This document shows positions 43,964 to 52,510 of a stretch of DNA of 64,000 nucleotides, one piece after another; position 1 is the stretch's first letter; every line of letters begins with the position of its first letter. The position numbers and the translations under genes are program-made. This stretch comes from G963720475 sp963720475. GTDB lineage: Bacteria; Actinomycetota; Thermoleophilia; Solirubrobacterales; Thermoleophilaceae. The stretch is taken from NCBI GenBank assembly GCA_963720475.1, contig OY970394.1:496001-560000 (forward strand). The letters run 5' to 3'. The notes under the pieces are model-generated. The model was not told where the DNA came from. It searched no databases and was given only the letters and a program-made list of their open reading frames with translations.

Positions 43964-45796
43964 ATGGAGCCGGTCTCCACCGAGAAGACCGACACGGCGG
44001 CCAAGCCCAAGGGCCGCAAGGGAACGCTCGATAACCCGGAGGTCTACGAGAACGTCCCCGGGCACATGATTCCGATCCTCGAGCGCGAGTTCGACGACTT
44101 CGACACCGAAGCGGCCAAGCGGCTGCGCGACGACATCCCAGAGGACGAGTTCATCAAGTTCCGCCTCAAGCAGGGCGTCTACGGCCAGCGCCAGGCCGAC
44201 GTCCAGATGATCCGCGTGAAGCTCCCGCTCGGCGGGGTCACGCCGGAGCAGCTCGACAAGTTCGCCGACGTCGTCGAGCAATGGGCCCCGCTCGACAAGG
44301 GCCACATCACGACGCGCCAGAACATCCAGATCCACCACGTCCCGCTCGCCGACGCCGCGAAGCTGATCCGCGAGATCGGCAAGGTCAACCTCTCCTCGCG
44401 CGAGGGCTGCGGCAACACCGTCCGCAACGTGACCGGCGACCCGTGGGCCGGCGTCTGCGAGGGCGAGCTGTTCGACCCCACCCCCTACGCCGGCGCTTAC
44501 GTGCGCTACTTCGTCCGGCACCCGACCACCCAGATGATGCCGCGCAAGATCAAGACCGCCTTCACGGCGACCGACGAAGACCGCGCGATCACCGGAATCC
44601 ACGACATCGCCTACATCCCGCGGATCAAGGACGGCGTGCGGGGCTTCGAGTTCCGCGTCGGCGGCGGCACCTCGATCATGCCGCGCGTCGCGCCGACGAT
44701 CTACGACTTCGTCGCGGCCGACGACGGCGAGTACCTAAAGGTCGCGGAGGCCGCCTTCCGCATCTTCGACCGCCAGGACTGGCTGCGGGTCAACCGCGCC
44801 CGCGCGCGGATCAAGGTGCTGATCGACAAGATCGGCCCCGACGAGTTCCGCAAGCAACTCGAGGAGGAGCTCGAGGGCGACTGGGTGAACGAGCGCGACT
44901 TCAGCCCGGTGCTGTTCGAGCACGACGAGGAGCCGAACGCGCCCGCCCCGCCGGCCTCCGCCGGCTCGCCCAACGGCGAGCGGCGCGAGTTCGACCGCTT
45001 CGTCGCCTCGAACGTGAAACCGCAGCGGCAGGAGGGCTTCTCGACCGTCCAGGTCAAGGTGACCCGCGGCGACCTCTCACCCGAGCAGTTCCGCGGCCTC
45101 GCGCAGATCATGCGCGATTTCAGCGGCGGCTACGCGCGCACGACCGTCGACCAGAACCTTGTCCTGCGCTGGGTGCGCGACGAGTCGGTCTACGACGTCT
45201 GGCAGCGGCTCGTCGCGCTGGACCTCGGCGAGGAGGGCGCCGACGAGATCACCGACGTCGTCTCCTGCCCCGGCACCGACAGCTGCAAGCTCGGCATCAC
45301 CAGCTCGATGGGGCTCAACGAGGCCGTCCAGGAACGGCTCGAGCAGATGCAGATCGAGGACCCGCTCACCAAGCGCATCCACATCAAGATGTCGGGCTGC
45401 CCGAACGGGTGCTCACAGCACCACATCGCGAACATCGGGTTCTACGGCGCCTCGATCAAGGTCGGCGAGCGCACGATCCCCGCCTACGTCGCCCACATCG
45501 GCGGCAACTACGAGGGCGGCGAAGTCGTGATGGGCACGCGGCTCAAGGTGCGCCTGCCCGCGAAGCGGATCCCCGATGCAATCGAGCTGTGGATACGCAT
45601 GTACGAGACCGAACGCAATGACGGCGAGGACTTCAACACCTACGCCGAGCGCGTCGAGGGCAAGCGCTTCGAGGACGAAGTCAAGAAGCTCGCACTCCCG
45701 ATCGAATTCTCGCTCGAGACGATGAACCACTTCATCGACTGGAACCGCAGCTCGCCGTACAAGGTCGAACGTGGTGAGGGCGAGTGCGCGGTGTAG
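43964..45796 (+). CDS. Ferredoxin-type sulfite reductase (siroheme/4Fe-4S)
   Basis: A 610-residue enzyme with two halves typical of the family. Substrate-binding Arg/Lys occur in TTRQNIQIHHVPL and GNTVRNVTGDPWAGVC; the cluster-siroheme Cys are C435 and C441 (SCPGTDSCKLG) and C479 and C483 (SGCPNGCSQHH). The family includes nitrite reductase, but position before cysH and cysDN supports sulfite reduction to sulfide. ATG 43964 has GGAGAG 7 bases upstream. It overlaps cysH by 13 bases. Confidence 0.93.
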   Translation: MEPVSTEKTDTAAKPKGRKGTLDNPEVYENVPGHMIPILEREFDDFDTEAAKRLRDDIPEDEFIKFRLKQGVYGQRQADVQMIRVKLPLGGVTPEQLDKFADVVEQWAPLDKGHITTRQNIQIHHVPLADAAKLIREIGKVNLSSREGCGNTVRNVTGDPWAGVCEGELFDPTPYAGAYVRYFVRHPTTQMMPRKIKTAFTATDEDRAITGIHDIAYIPRIKDGVRGFEFRVGGGTSIMPRVAPTIYDFVAADDGEYLKVAEAAFRIFDRQDWLRVNRARARIKVLIDKIGPDEFRKQLEEELEGDWVNERDFSPVLFEHDEEPNAPAPPASAGSPNGERREFDRFVASNVKPQRQEGFSTVQVKVTRGDLSPEQFRGLAQIMRDFSGGYARTTVDQNLVLRWVRDESVYDVWQRLVALDLGEEGADEITDVVSCPGTDSCKLGITSSMGLNEAVQERLEQMQIEDPLTKRIHIKMSGCPNGCSQHHIANIGFYGASIKVGERTIPAYVAHIGGNYEGGEVVMGTRLKVRLPAKRIPDAIELWIRMYETERNDGEDFNTYAERVEGKRFEDEVKKLALPIEFSLETMNHFIDWNRSSPYKVERGEGECAV

Positions 45797-46431
45797 CCAC
45801 CGACCTCGAGGCCGCTTCGGCCGAGGATGTGCTCGCGCACGCGCTCGAGCGTTTTCATCCCCGGCTGGCTCTCGCCTGCTCGTTCCAGAAGGAGGAGAGC
45901 GTCCTCCTCCACATGTTGCTGAAGCTCGAGCCCGACGCGCGGGTGTTCACGATCGACACCGGCGTGCTGTTCGACGAGACACGCGATGCGTGGCGCGAGT
46001 ACGAGCGCCACTTCGGCGTCAAGGTCGAGGTGTTCGACGCGCTCTCGCCCGACGGCGTCCCCTGGACGGCCGACCGCTGCTGCAGTGAGCAGAAGGTCGC
46101 GGCGCTCAACAGCGCGCTCGACGGGCTCGACGGCTGGATCACCGGAATGCGCCGCGAACAGGCGCCGACCCGCACCGAGGTGCCGAAGCTCTCGCACGAC
46201 GAGGCGCGCGGCGTCTGGAAGGCGAACCCGATCGCCGACTGGAGCGAGCAGCAGGTGTGGGACTACATCGCCGAGCACGACCTTCCCTACAACAAGCTCC
46301 ACGACCAGGGCTACGCCTCGATCGGCTGCGCGCCGTGCACGCAGCCCGGCTCGGGGCGCGAAGGCCGCTGGGCCGGCCAGGACAAGACCGAGTGCGGGCT
46401 GCACGAGGAGCCGGCGGAGGGCGCGGCCTGA
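45784..46431 (+). CDS. cysH: Adenylylsulfate (APS) reductase CysH
   Basis: A 215-residue PAPS/APS-reductase family protein. The PP-loop-like segment is LACSFQKEES; paired Cys for a 4Fe-4S cluster are DRCCSEQK (C99, C100) and GCAPCTQPG (C182, C185), which mark the APS-using type; the catalytic Cys is in TECGLHE (C204). It reduces APS to sulfite, fitting the absence of an APS kinase gene. GTG 45784 starts within the sulfite reductase gene. Confidence 0.94.
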   Translation: MRGVATDLEAASAEDVLAHALERFHPRLALACSFQKEESVLLHMLLKLEPDARVFTIDTGVLFDETRDAWREYERHFGVKVEVFDALSPDGVPWTADRCCSEQKVAALNSALDGLDGWITGMRREQAPTRTEVPKLSHDEARGVWKANPIADWSEQQVWDYIAEHDLPYNKLHDQGYASIGCAPCTQPGSGREGRWAGQDKTECGLHEEPAEGAA

Positions 46432-47387
46432 TGGACCCGATGATCATCGTCTTCGGCCTCGGCGTCGGCATCCTGATCGGCCTGACCGGTATCGGCGGTG
46501 GGTCGCTGATGACGCCGTTCCTGATCATCTTCGCCGGCGTCCAGCCGGTCGTTGCGATCGGCAGCGACCTCGCCTACGGCGCGGTGACGAAGACCGTCGG
46601 CGGTTGGCGCCACTGGCGCAAGGGCACGGTGGACTTCGGCGTCTCGATCTGGCTCGCCGTCGGCAGCCTCCCGGGCGCGGTGCTCGGCGTCTGGCTGATC
46701 GACCGCCTCCACTCCGCCTACGGCGAGAGCTTCGAGACGACGCTCTTGATCTGCGTTGCCGGCGCGTTGCTCGTGGTCTCGATCTCGATCCTCGCCCGCG
46801 CGCTGTTCATGCCGAAGCTGATCGAGCGCGAGCGCGACCACGTCGACCTCACGCCGAAGGTCAAGACGATGGCCGTCGGCATCGGCCTCGTGCTGGGTCT
46901 GATCCTGGGCCTTACGTCGGTCGGCAGCGGCGCGCTGATCGGACTCGCGCTGATCCTCGTCTTCAAGCTCACGCCCCACCGCGTCGTCGGGACCGACGTC
47001 TTCCACGCGGCGGTGCTGCTGTGGGTCGCCGGCTTCGCGCACTTCGTCAGCGGCAACGTCGATTTCGTGCTGGTCGGGACGATCCTGCTCGGGTCGATCC
47101 CCGGCGTTTGGCTCGGCACGGCGCTCGTCACGCGCGTGCCGGCCGACGGCCTTCGCCCGGCACTCGGCTGCGTGCTGCTCGGGTCCGCGCTCGGGGTGGC
47201 GACCAAGGCCGGCTTCGACATCCCGGTCGGCGCGATCATCGGGATCCCGGCCGCGGTCGGCGCGTTCGCCTGGTGGCTCCAGCGGCGTCGGGGATCCTGG
47301 CGCGGCGGCCCGCCGACGCTCAGTCCCGGCTCGGTCGCGGCTCCCGGCTCGGTCGCGGCCACAGAACCGGCAGGGCGCTCGGCATGA
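46431..47387 (+). CDS. TauE/SafE-family sulfite exporter-like permease
   Basis: A 318-residue membrane protein with about eight helices in two repeats. Family marks are VGILIGLTGIGGGSLMTPFLI in the first and LGLTSVGSGALIGLALILVF with HRVVGTDVFHAAVLL in the second. TauE/SafE proteins move sulfite, sulfoacetate or related anions. Encoded between cysH and cysD, with overlaps on both sides (1 and 4 bases), it probably moves sulfite out or sulfate in. The C-terminal 35 residues are low-complexity. Confidence 0.88.
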   Translation: MDPMIIVFGLGVGILIGLTGIGGGSLMTPFLIIFAGVQPVVAIGSDLAYGAVTKTVGGWRHWRKGTVDFGVSIWLAVGSLPGAVLGVWLIDRLHSAYGESFETTLLICVAGALLVVSISILARALFMPKLIERERDHVDLTPKVKTMAVGIGLVLGLILGLTSVGSGALIGLALILVFKLTPHRVVGTDVFHAAVLLWVAGFAHFVSGNVDFVLVGTILLGSIPGVWLGTALVTRVPADGLRPALGCVLLGSALGVATKAGFDIPVGAIIGIPAAVGAFAWWLQRRRGSWRGGPPTLSPGSVAAPGSVAATEPAGRSA

Positions 47388-48295
47388 GCGCGCCCTACGA
47401 GATCGACGAGCTCCGCACGCTCGAGGCCGAGGCGATCCACATCATGCGCGAGGTCGTCGCCGAGCTCGAGCGGCCAGTGCTGCTGTTCTCCGGCGGCAAG
47501 GACTCGATCGTGCTGCTGCGCCTCGCAGAGAAAGCGTTCCGGCCGGGCAAGTTCCCCTTCCCGCTGATGCACGTCGACACCGGCCACAACTTCCCCGAGG
47601 TGATCGAGTTCCGCGACCGCCGCGTGGCCGAGCTCGGTGAGCGGCTGATCGTCGCGAGCGTGCAGGACTCGATCGACGCCGGGCGCGTCGTCGAGGAGAC
47701 GGGTCCCCGCGCATCGCGCAACCGCCTCCAGACGACCACGCTGCTCGACGCGATCACCGAGCATGGCTTCGACGCCGCTTTCGGCGGGGCCCGCCGAGAC
47801 GAGGAGCGCGCCCGCGCGAAGGAGCGGATCTTCTCCTTCCGCGACGACTTCGGCCAGTGGGACCCCAAGGCCCAGCGCCCCGAGCTGTGGAACCTCTACA
47901 ACGGCCAGGTCCGCAAGGGCGAGCACGTGCGCGTGTTCCCGCTGTCCAACTGGACGGAGCTCGACGTCTGGAGCTACATCGCCCAGGAGCGCCTCGAGGT
48001 CCCGCACATCTACTTCGCGCACGAGCGCGAGGTCTTCCGCCGCGACGGGATGCTCTACGCCGCTTCCGACTTCATGGAACGCCTGCCCGGCGAGGACACC
48101 TTCAGGGCACAGGTCCGCTACCGCACGGTCGGGGACATGAGCTGCACCGGCGGGGTCGAGTCGGGCGCCGCGACCCTCGAACAGGTGGTCGCCGAGATCG
48201 CCGCCACGCGGATCACCGAGCGCGGCGAGACGCGCGCGGACGATCGCGCGAGCGAGGCCGCCATGGAGGACCGCAAGCGTGTCGGCTACTTCTAA
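47384..48295 (+). CDS. cysD: Sulfate adenylyltransferase subunit 2 CysD
   Basis: A 303-residue ATP-sulfurylase catalytic subunit. The PP-loop is VLLFSGGKDSIVLLRLA near residue 33; other marks are HVDTGHNFPEVIEFRD, GGARRDEERARAKERIFSFRD and RYRTVGDMSCTGGVES. It forms APS from ATP and sulfate with CysN. The ATG overlaps the permease stop by 4 bases and the gene overlaps cysN by 17. Confidence 0.97.
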   Translation: MSAPYEIDELRTLEAEAIHIMREVVAELERPVLLFSGGKDSIVLLRLAEKAFRPGKFPFPLMHVDTGHNFPEVIEFRDRRVAELGERLIVASVQDSIDAGRVVEETGPRASRNRLQTTTLLDAITEHGFDAAFGGARRDEERARAKERIFSFRDDFGQWDPKAQRPELWNLYNGQVRKGEHVRVFPLSNWTELDVWSYIAQERLEVPHIYFAHEREVFRRDGMLYAASDFMERLPGEDTFRAQVRYRTVGDMSCTGGVESGAATLEQVVAEIAATRITERGETRADDRASEAAMEDRKRVGYF

Positions 48296-49556
48296 CGGGC
48301 AAAAGCCCGAGCAGCCCGACCTGCTTCGCCTCGCGACCGCAGGGTCGGTGGACGACGGCAAGTCAACGCTGATCGGACGCCTGCTGTTCGACTCGAAGCT
48401 GGTGTTCGAGGACCAGCTCGACCACGTGACGGAGGCGAGCGAGCGGCGCGGCGACGGCTATCTGGACCTCGCCCTCCTGACCGACGGGCTGCGTGCCGAG
48501 CGCGAGCAGGGCATCACGATCGACGTCGCCTATCGCTACTTCGCCACCCCCAAGCGGCGCTTCATCGTCGCCGACACGCCGGGGCACGAGCAGTACACGC
48601 GCAACATGGTCACCGGCGTGTCGACAGCCGACCTGTCGGTGATCCTGATCGACGCGCGCAAGGGCGTCAGCTCGCAGTCGCGCCGGCACGCTTCGATCTC
48701 GTCGCTGCTCGGCGTCCACCACGTCGTCGTCTGCGTCAACAAGATGGACCTCGTCGACTGGGACCGCGACAAGTTCGAGAGCGTCCGCAGTGAGTTCGCC
48801 GCGGTCGCCGAGAAGCTCGCGGTCCCCGACGTCACCTTCATCCCGATCTCCGCCCTGAACGGCGACAACGTCGTCGACCGCTCCGATGCTGCGCCCTGGT
48901 ACGACGGCCGGCCGCTGCTCGAGCACCTCGAGACGGTGAACATCGCGAGCGACCGTAACCTCACCGATGCCCGCTTCCCCGTCCAGTACGTGATCCGGCC
49001 GACGTCCGAGGACCATCACGATTACCGCGGCTACGCGGGCGAGGTCGCGAGCGGAGTCTTCCGGCCCGGCGACGAGGTCGCTGTGCTGCCGTCGGGGCAG
49101 CGGACGAAGCTGAGCGCGGTCGAGACCTACGACGGCGCGCTCGACGCGGCCTTCCCACCGATGTCGGTCACGCTGCGGCTCGCCGACGAGCTCGACGTCT
49201 CACGCGGCGACATGATCGTCCACGCCGAGGGCGCGCCCGAGCCGACCCGCGAGGTCCGCGCGACCGTCTGCTGGATGGCCGACACCACCCTGCGCGCCGG
49301 CGCGCGGCTCAACCTGAAGCAGACGACCCGCTCCGTCCGGGCGATCGTCGAGGACGTCTGCTGCCGGCTCGACGTCGAGACCCTCGACCACGACGACGAC
49401 GCGAACGAACTCGCCCTGAACGACCTCGGCACCGTCGAGCTGCGCCTCTCGGAGCCGGTGGTCGCCGACCCCTACGCGGAGAACCGCGCGACCGGCAGCT
49501 TCATCCTGATCGACGAGTCGACGAACGAGACCGTCGGCGCGGGTCTGGTGTCCTAA
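48279..49556 (+). CDS. cysN: Sulfate adenylyltransferase subunit 1 CysN (GTPase)
   Basis: A 425-residue EF-Tu-like GTPase. G motifs are GSVDDGKSTLIGRLL (G1), GITIDVAYRYF (G2), DTPGHEQYTRNM (G3), NKMDLVDW (G4). It drives APS formation by CysD. The C-terminal APS kinase domain found in CysNC fusions is absent, again fitting use of APS by CysH. GTG 48279 starts inside cysD. Confidence 0.96.
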   Translation: MSATSNGQKPEQPDLLRLATAGSVDDGKSTLIGRLLFDSKLVFEDQLDHVTEASERRGDGYLDLALLTDGLRAEREQGITIDVAYRYFATPKRRFIVADTPGHEQYTRNMVTGVSTADLSVILIDARKGVSSQSRRHASISSLLGVHHVVVCVNKMDLVDWDRDKFESVRSEFAAVAEKLAVPDVTFIPISALNGDNVVDRSDAAPWYDGRPLLEHLETVNIASDRNLTDARFPVQYVIRPTSEDHHDYRGYAGEVASGVFRPGDEVAVLPSGQRTKLSAVETYDGALDAAFPPMSVTLRLADELDVSRGDMIVHAEGAPEPTREVRATVCWMADTTLRAGARLNLKQTTRSVRAIVEDVCCRLDVETLDHDDDANELALNDLGTVELRLSEPVVADPYAENRATGSFILIDESTNETVGAGLVS

Positions 49557-49565
49557 GGTGAGCGT

Positions 49566-50354
49566 GTGCGACTCGCGACAGTTCTCGCGACAGCAATCCT
49601 GCTCGTCGTAGTCACTTCCTCGTTCGCACGCGACAGCGAGGCACCGGACGGCGCAGGACACAAGTGGTTGCCCTGCAAGGACTGGGTCGCATACCGCTGG
49701 CTTCCATTCGACGAGCGGGATCTCTACGCCGAGCTCGGGCTTGACCGCCGCCGAGCGTGGGCGTGGATCAAGAACGATCGCGAGCACACCTTCGCCCAGC
49801 TTCTGGTCCGGCAGGGGAAGTCACCGGAGGCGGTGGCGAACCGATTGGTCGCCAAGCGTCGGCCCCGTGTGCCGCGCAGTCGCGCGTCGACGTTACGACG
49901 TCGCGCGCTGCAGGTTCTCACCCAGGGCCACCTCGCCCAGCACATCATGTTCCACCAGTTCCACCACGTCGCGCCCGCGCTGCACACCCGGCGGCTGTTC
50001 GGCGTCAGTCCGCTCGAATACCGCCGCCTGCGCCTCCTCGGCGAGTCGCCCTACGCGATCGCGCGCCGGGGACACCAGAACCCGAAACGCCTTGCGCGTC
50101 GAGTGATGAACCTGATGCGCCGTTACGCCAGTCGCGGCGTACGGGCCGGGGCCGTTTCGCGGGCCCAGGCCGACCGCACCCTGCGCCACCAGAACCGCCA
50201 CCTGCGCAGCTGGCTTCACAGCGGAATGCGTCCACGACCGGCCAAGAGGCCCGACGCCGCTCTCGGGCGCAAGCAGCTCGTCTGTTACATGCTCACCGGG
50301 CGGACGAGCGACGAAGACCCATCGCGGGCAGAGGGAGTCGAGCCGGCGAGGTAG
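49566..50354 (+). CDS. Secreted His/Arg-rich protein, unknown
   Basis: A 262-residue protein 9 bases after cysN. A signal peptide (LATVLATAILLVVVTSSFA) is followed by a domain with KWLPCKDWVAYRWLPFDERDLY, then basic helices and a His cluster QHIMFHQFHHVAPALHTRRLF. Two Cys (LPCKDW and LVCYML) could pair. The His cluster might bind metal. It may be read through from the sulfur operon but nothing else ties it to sulfur. No family is recognised. Confidence 0.55.
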   Translation: MRLATVLATAILLVVVTSSFARDSEAPDGAGHKWLPCKDWVAYRWLPFDERDLYAELGLDRRRAWAWIKNDREHTFAQLLVRQGKSPEAVANRLVAKRRPRVPRSRASTLRRRALQVLTQGHLAQHIMFHQFHHVAPALHTRRLFGVSPLEYRRLRLLGESPYAIARRGHQNPKRLARRVMNLMRRYASRGVRAGAVSRAQADRTLRHQNRHLRSWLHSGMRPRPAKRPDAALGRKQLVCYMLTGRTSDEDPSRAEGVEPAR

Positions 50355-50377
50355 CGCGGTCTGGCGGCGCGAGCGCG

Positions 50378-52357
50378 CTAGAGCCCCGGCCCGCCGGCCT
50401 GGCTCGCGCCCGCCGTCTCGGCGGCCTCTGCCGGCAGTGCGGGCGGCTTGCGCATGTTCACCGAGACCTCGCGGCCGCCAAGCCGCCCGCTCAACCGCGT
50501 GCCGCGCAGCTTCAGCTCCCCGGCCGCGGCGGACTTGCCCGAGATCTTGATCGTCCCCTTGCCGTTACGGTCGATGTCGAAGCCGCGCACGAGGCCGTCG
50601 ATGCGCACGCCGGGGATGAACGAGTAGCCGTGCAGCGAGAGCTTGTTGTCGATCAGGCCGAGGTTGTAGATGAAGCGCCCCGCGCGCAGGCCGCCGGCGC
50701 GGATCTGGTCGTCGAGGCCGCCCGCCCCTGAGAACGACAGGTTGAGCAGCTCGGTGCGGAGGTCATCGAGCGTCAACTCGACCGCGTGGAGGGTGCGGCC
50801 CACGCGGCCCGACGCGCCCTTCGGGCCGACCTGCGACAGCGCGGTGGGCGCCTTCGGCTCGGGCAGGAAGAGGTTCTTCGTCGGGCAGCGCGTGACCGCG
50901 TTCGAGTTGCGGAAGAAGCGGCGCACCGCCGTTAGCGCGCAGCCGCTGAGGTCGTTGACGAGGACCGAGTGGCCGGCGTGGGGAACCGCGAGCAGCGTCG
51001 TGCCCGGCACCGACGCCTGGACCCGCTGCGCCGTCTCGAGCGGGGTCCGCAGGTCGGCCTCGCCGTTGAGGATCAGCATCGGGACCTGGGGGACCGGGCC
51101 GCTCGCGAGCGCCGGCGGCTGAGGCGCTGCGGGCCACTGCTCGCACAGCTGGATGATGTCGCTGCCGCCGATGGCGGTGTCGCGGTCGAACGGGCTGAAG
51201 CGCCCCTCCGCGATCGCGGCCGCAGCGCCGCGGGCGGCGGCGATCCGCTCCGCGGGCGGAGTGGTGCGCGGCCACGGCAACGCGGACTCCTCGCAGATCG
51301 TCGCCGTGAACAGGGTGCCGCTGAAGTCCGGCGGGGCGTTCTCGTCCTCTTCCTCCTCGATCAGGATCCCTCGGTCGAAGCGTGGCCTTGCGGTCGGGGC
51401 GCCGAACACGCCGAGCAGGCGGCGCCGCAGGCGCAGGATCGGGGTCGGGTCGCCGTCGAGCGCCGAGCGCACGGCGCCGGGCAGCGCGGCCCGGAGGGGC
51501 GGGGCGAAGTCGCCGACGAGCAGCACGGCGAGCAGGTCGGAGCGGCGCAGCTTCGTCTGGGTCGGGCGGCCGGTCGCCTTGATGAAGGTGCCGCCAAGCG
51601 GTCCTGCCTGGAGCTTCTTCACGAGCGTGGCGAGGTCGCCGTTCGGGTCCTGGGTGATGCCGCCACATGCGTCCCGGCACAGGCCGTTGAGCACGCGCGG
51701 CACGGCGCCGATCGTCTCGAGGTAGAAGGGGTCGGGACCGTCGACGTCGAGCACCGAGTCGAGGATCAGCCGCTCGACGTGCTCGGGGTGGGCGCGGGCG
51801 TAGGCGAGCGCGACCTTCGTCCCGTACGAGACGCCGAACAGCGTGATCTTCTCGACGCCGAGCTGCGAGCGGATCTCCTCGATGTCGGCGACCGAGTCGC
51901 GGGTCGTATAGAAGGACCGTTTGGCGCCGAGCTTGCGGGCGCAGCTCGCGACCTCCTTGTCCGCCCTGAACGGGTCGGGCTGCTCCTCGATCGCGCGGCA
52001 CAGCAGTGCGCCCGAGCGCCCGGTCCCGCGCTGGTCGTAGAGGAGCAGGTCGCGATGCTTGATGCCCGGCTCGAGCCCGCGGGCGAACTCGCGCGTGAGC
52101 GCGCCCGCCGCCTCGCCAGGCCCGCCGGCGAGGCCGATGATCACGCCGCGGCGCTGCCGGAACGCCTTGACGCGCTCGATGTAGAGGCTCACCTTGCCCG
52201 GCACCGCTCCGCTGCGGTCGAGCGGGACGCTCAGGTAGGCGCACTCGCCCGAGGTTGCCTTGACGCATTTGCGGAACTTGACCTCCGCCTGGGCGATCGC
52301 AGGGACGACCGCCAGCGCGACGGCCGCGAGCGCGATCGGAAGTAGCAGCCGACGCAT
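50378..52357 (-). CDS. Secreted alpha/beta hydrolase, tripeptidyl-aminopeptidase-like (S33)
   Basis: A 659-residue secreted hydrolase. The signal peptide is LLLPIALAAVALAVVPAIAQA. The fold shows GLAGGPGEAAG (oxyanion hole), YDQRGTGRSGALLC, the nucleophile Ser in LFGVSYGTKVALAYA, Asp in ILNGEADLRTP and His in VPHAGHSVL. A large cap domain lies between. After about residue 500 there is an extra beta-rich domain (GRVGRTLHAVELTLDDL ... KGTIKISGKSAAAGELKLRG) not usual in S33 peptidases. Exported peptidase or esterase activity is likely. Confidence 0.88.
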   Translation of the reverse strand: MRRLLLPIALAAVALAVVPAIAQAEVKFRKCVKATSGECAYLSVPLDRSGAVPGKVSLYIERVKAFRQRRGVIIGLAGGPGEAAGALTREFARGLEPGIKHRDLLLYDQRGTGRSGALLCRAIEEQPDPFRADKEVASCARKLGAKRSFYTTRDSVADIEEIRSQLGVEKITLFGVSYGTKVALAYARAHPEHVERLILDSVLDVDGPDPFYLETIGAVPRVLNGLCRDACGGITQDPNGDLATLVKKLQAGPLGGTFIKATGRPTQTKLRRSDLLAVLLVGDFAPPLRAALPGAVRSALDGDPTPILRLRRRLLGVFGAPTARPRFDRGILIEEEEDENAPPDFSGTLFTATICEESALPWPRTTPPAERIAAARGAAAAIAEGRFSPFDRDTAIGGSDIIQLCEQWPAAPQPPALASGPVPQVPMLILNGEADLRTPLETAQRVQASVPGTTLLAVPHAGHSVLVNDLSGCALTAVRRFFRNSNAVTRCPTKNLFLPEPKAPTALSQVGPKGASGRVGRTLHAVELTLDDLRTELLNLSFSGAGGLDDQIRAGGLRAGRFIYNLGLIDNKLSLHGYSFIPGVRIDGLVRGFDIDRNGKGTIKISGKSAAAGELKLRGTRLSGRLGGREVSVNMRKPPALPAEAAETAGASQAGGPGL

Positions 52358-52510
52358 CTGCAGCCATTCTGTTCCCTCGCGCTCCGGAGCGCAACTCCCT
52401 GCTGCGAAAGGAGGCCGGCGAAAGCCGGCCGGTCAAGGCGGCCGGCTGCCGCCCTGGTTCTCAGGGACGCGGGCACGGATGCCCGCGGAGCCGATACCGT
52501 CTCGTCGCCC
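52358..52510 (+). other. 153-base intergenic region with two perfect hairpins
   Basis: No gene is seen. Hairpin 1 is GGCCGGC-GAAA-GCCGGCC at 52413-52430 with a GNRA tetraloop; hairpin 2 is GCGGGCA-CGGA-TGCCCGC at 52469-52486. A GCTCCGGAGC palindrome lies at 52381-52390. There is no T-run, so an intrinsic terminator is not indicated; a structured leader of the biotin carboxylase gene or a divergent-promoter regulatory site is possible. TACCGT lies about 10 bases before the start codon. Confidence 0.4.

Noticed and set aside
43964..45796. Ferredoxin-nitrite reductase
   Set aside because: The fold is shared, but the gene overlaps cysH and sits before cysDN, which favours sulfite as substrate.
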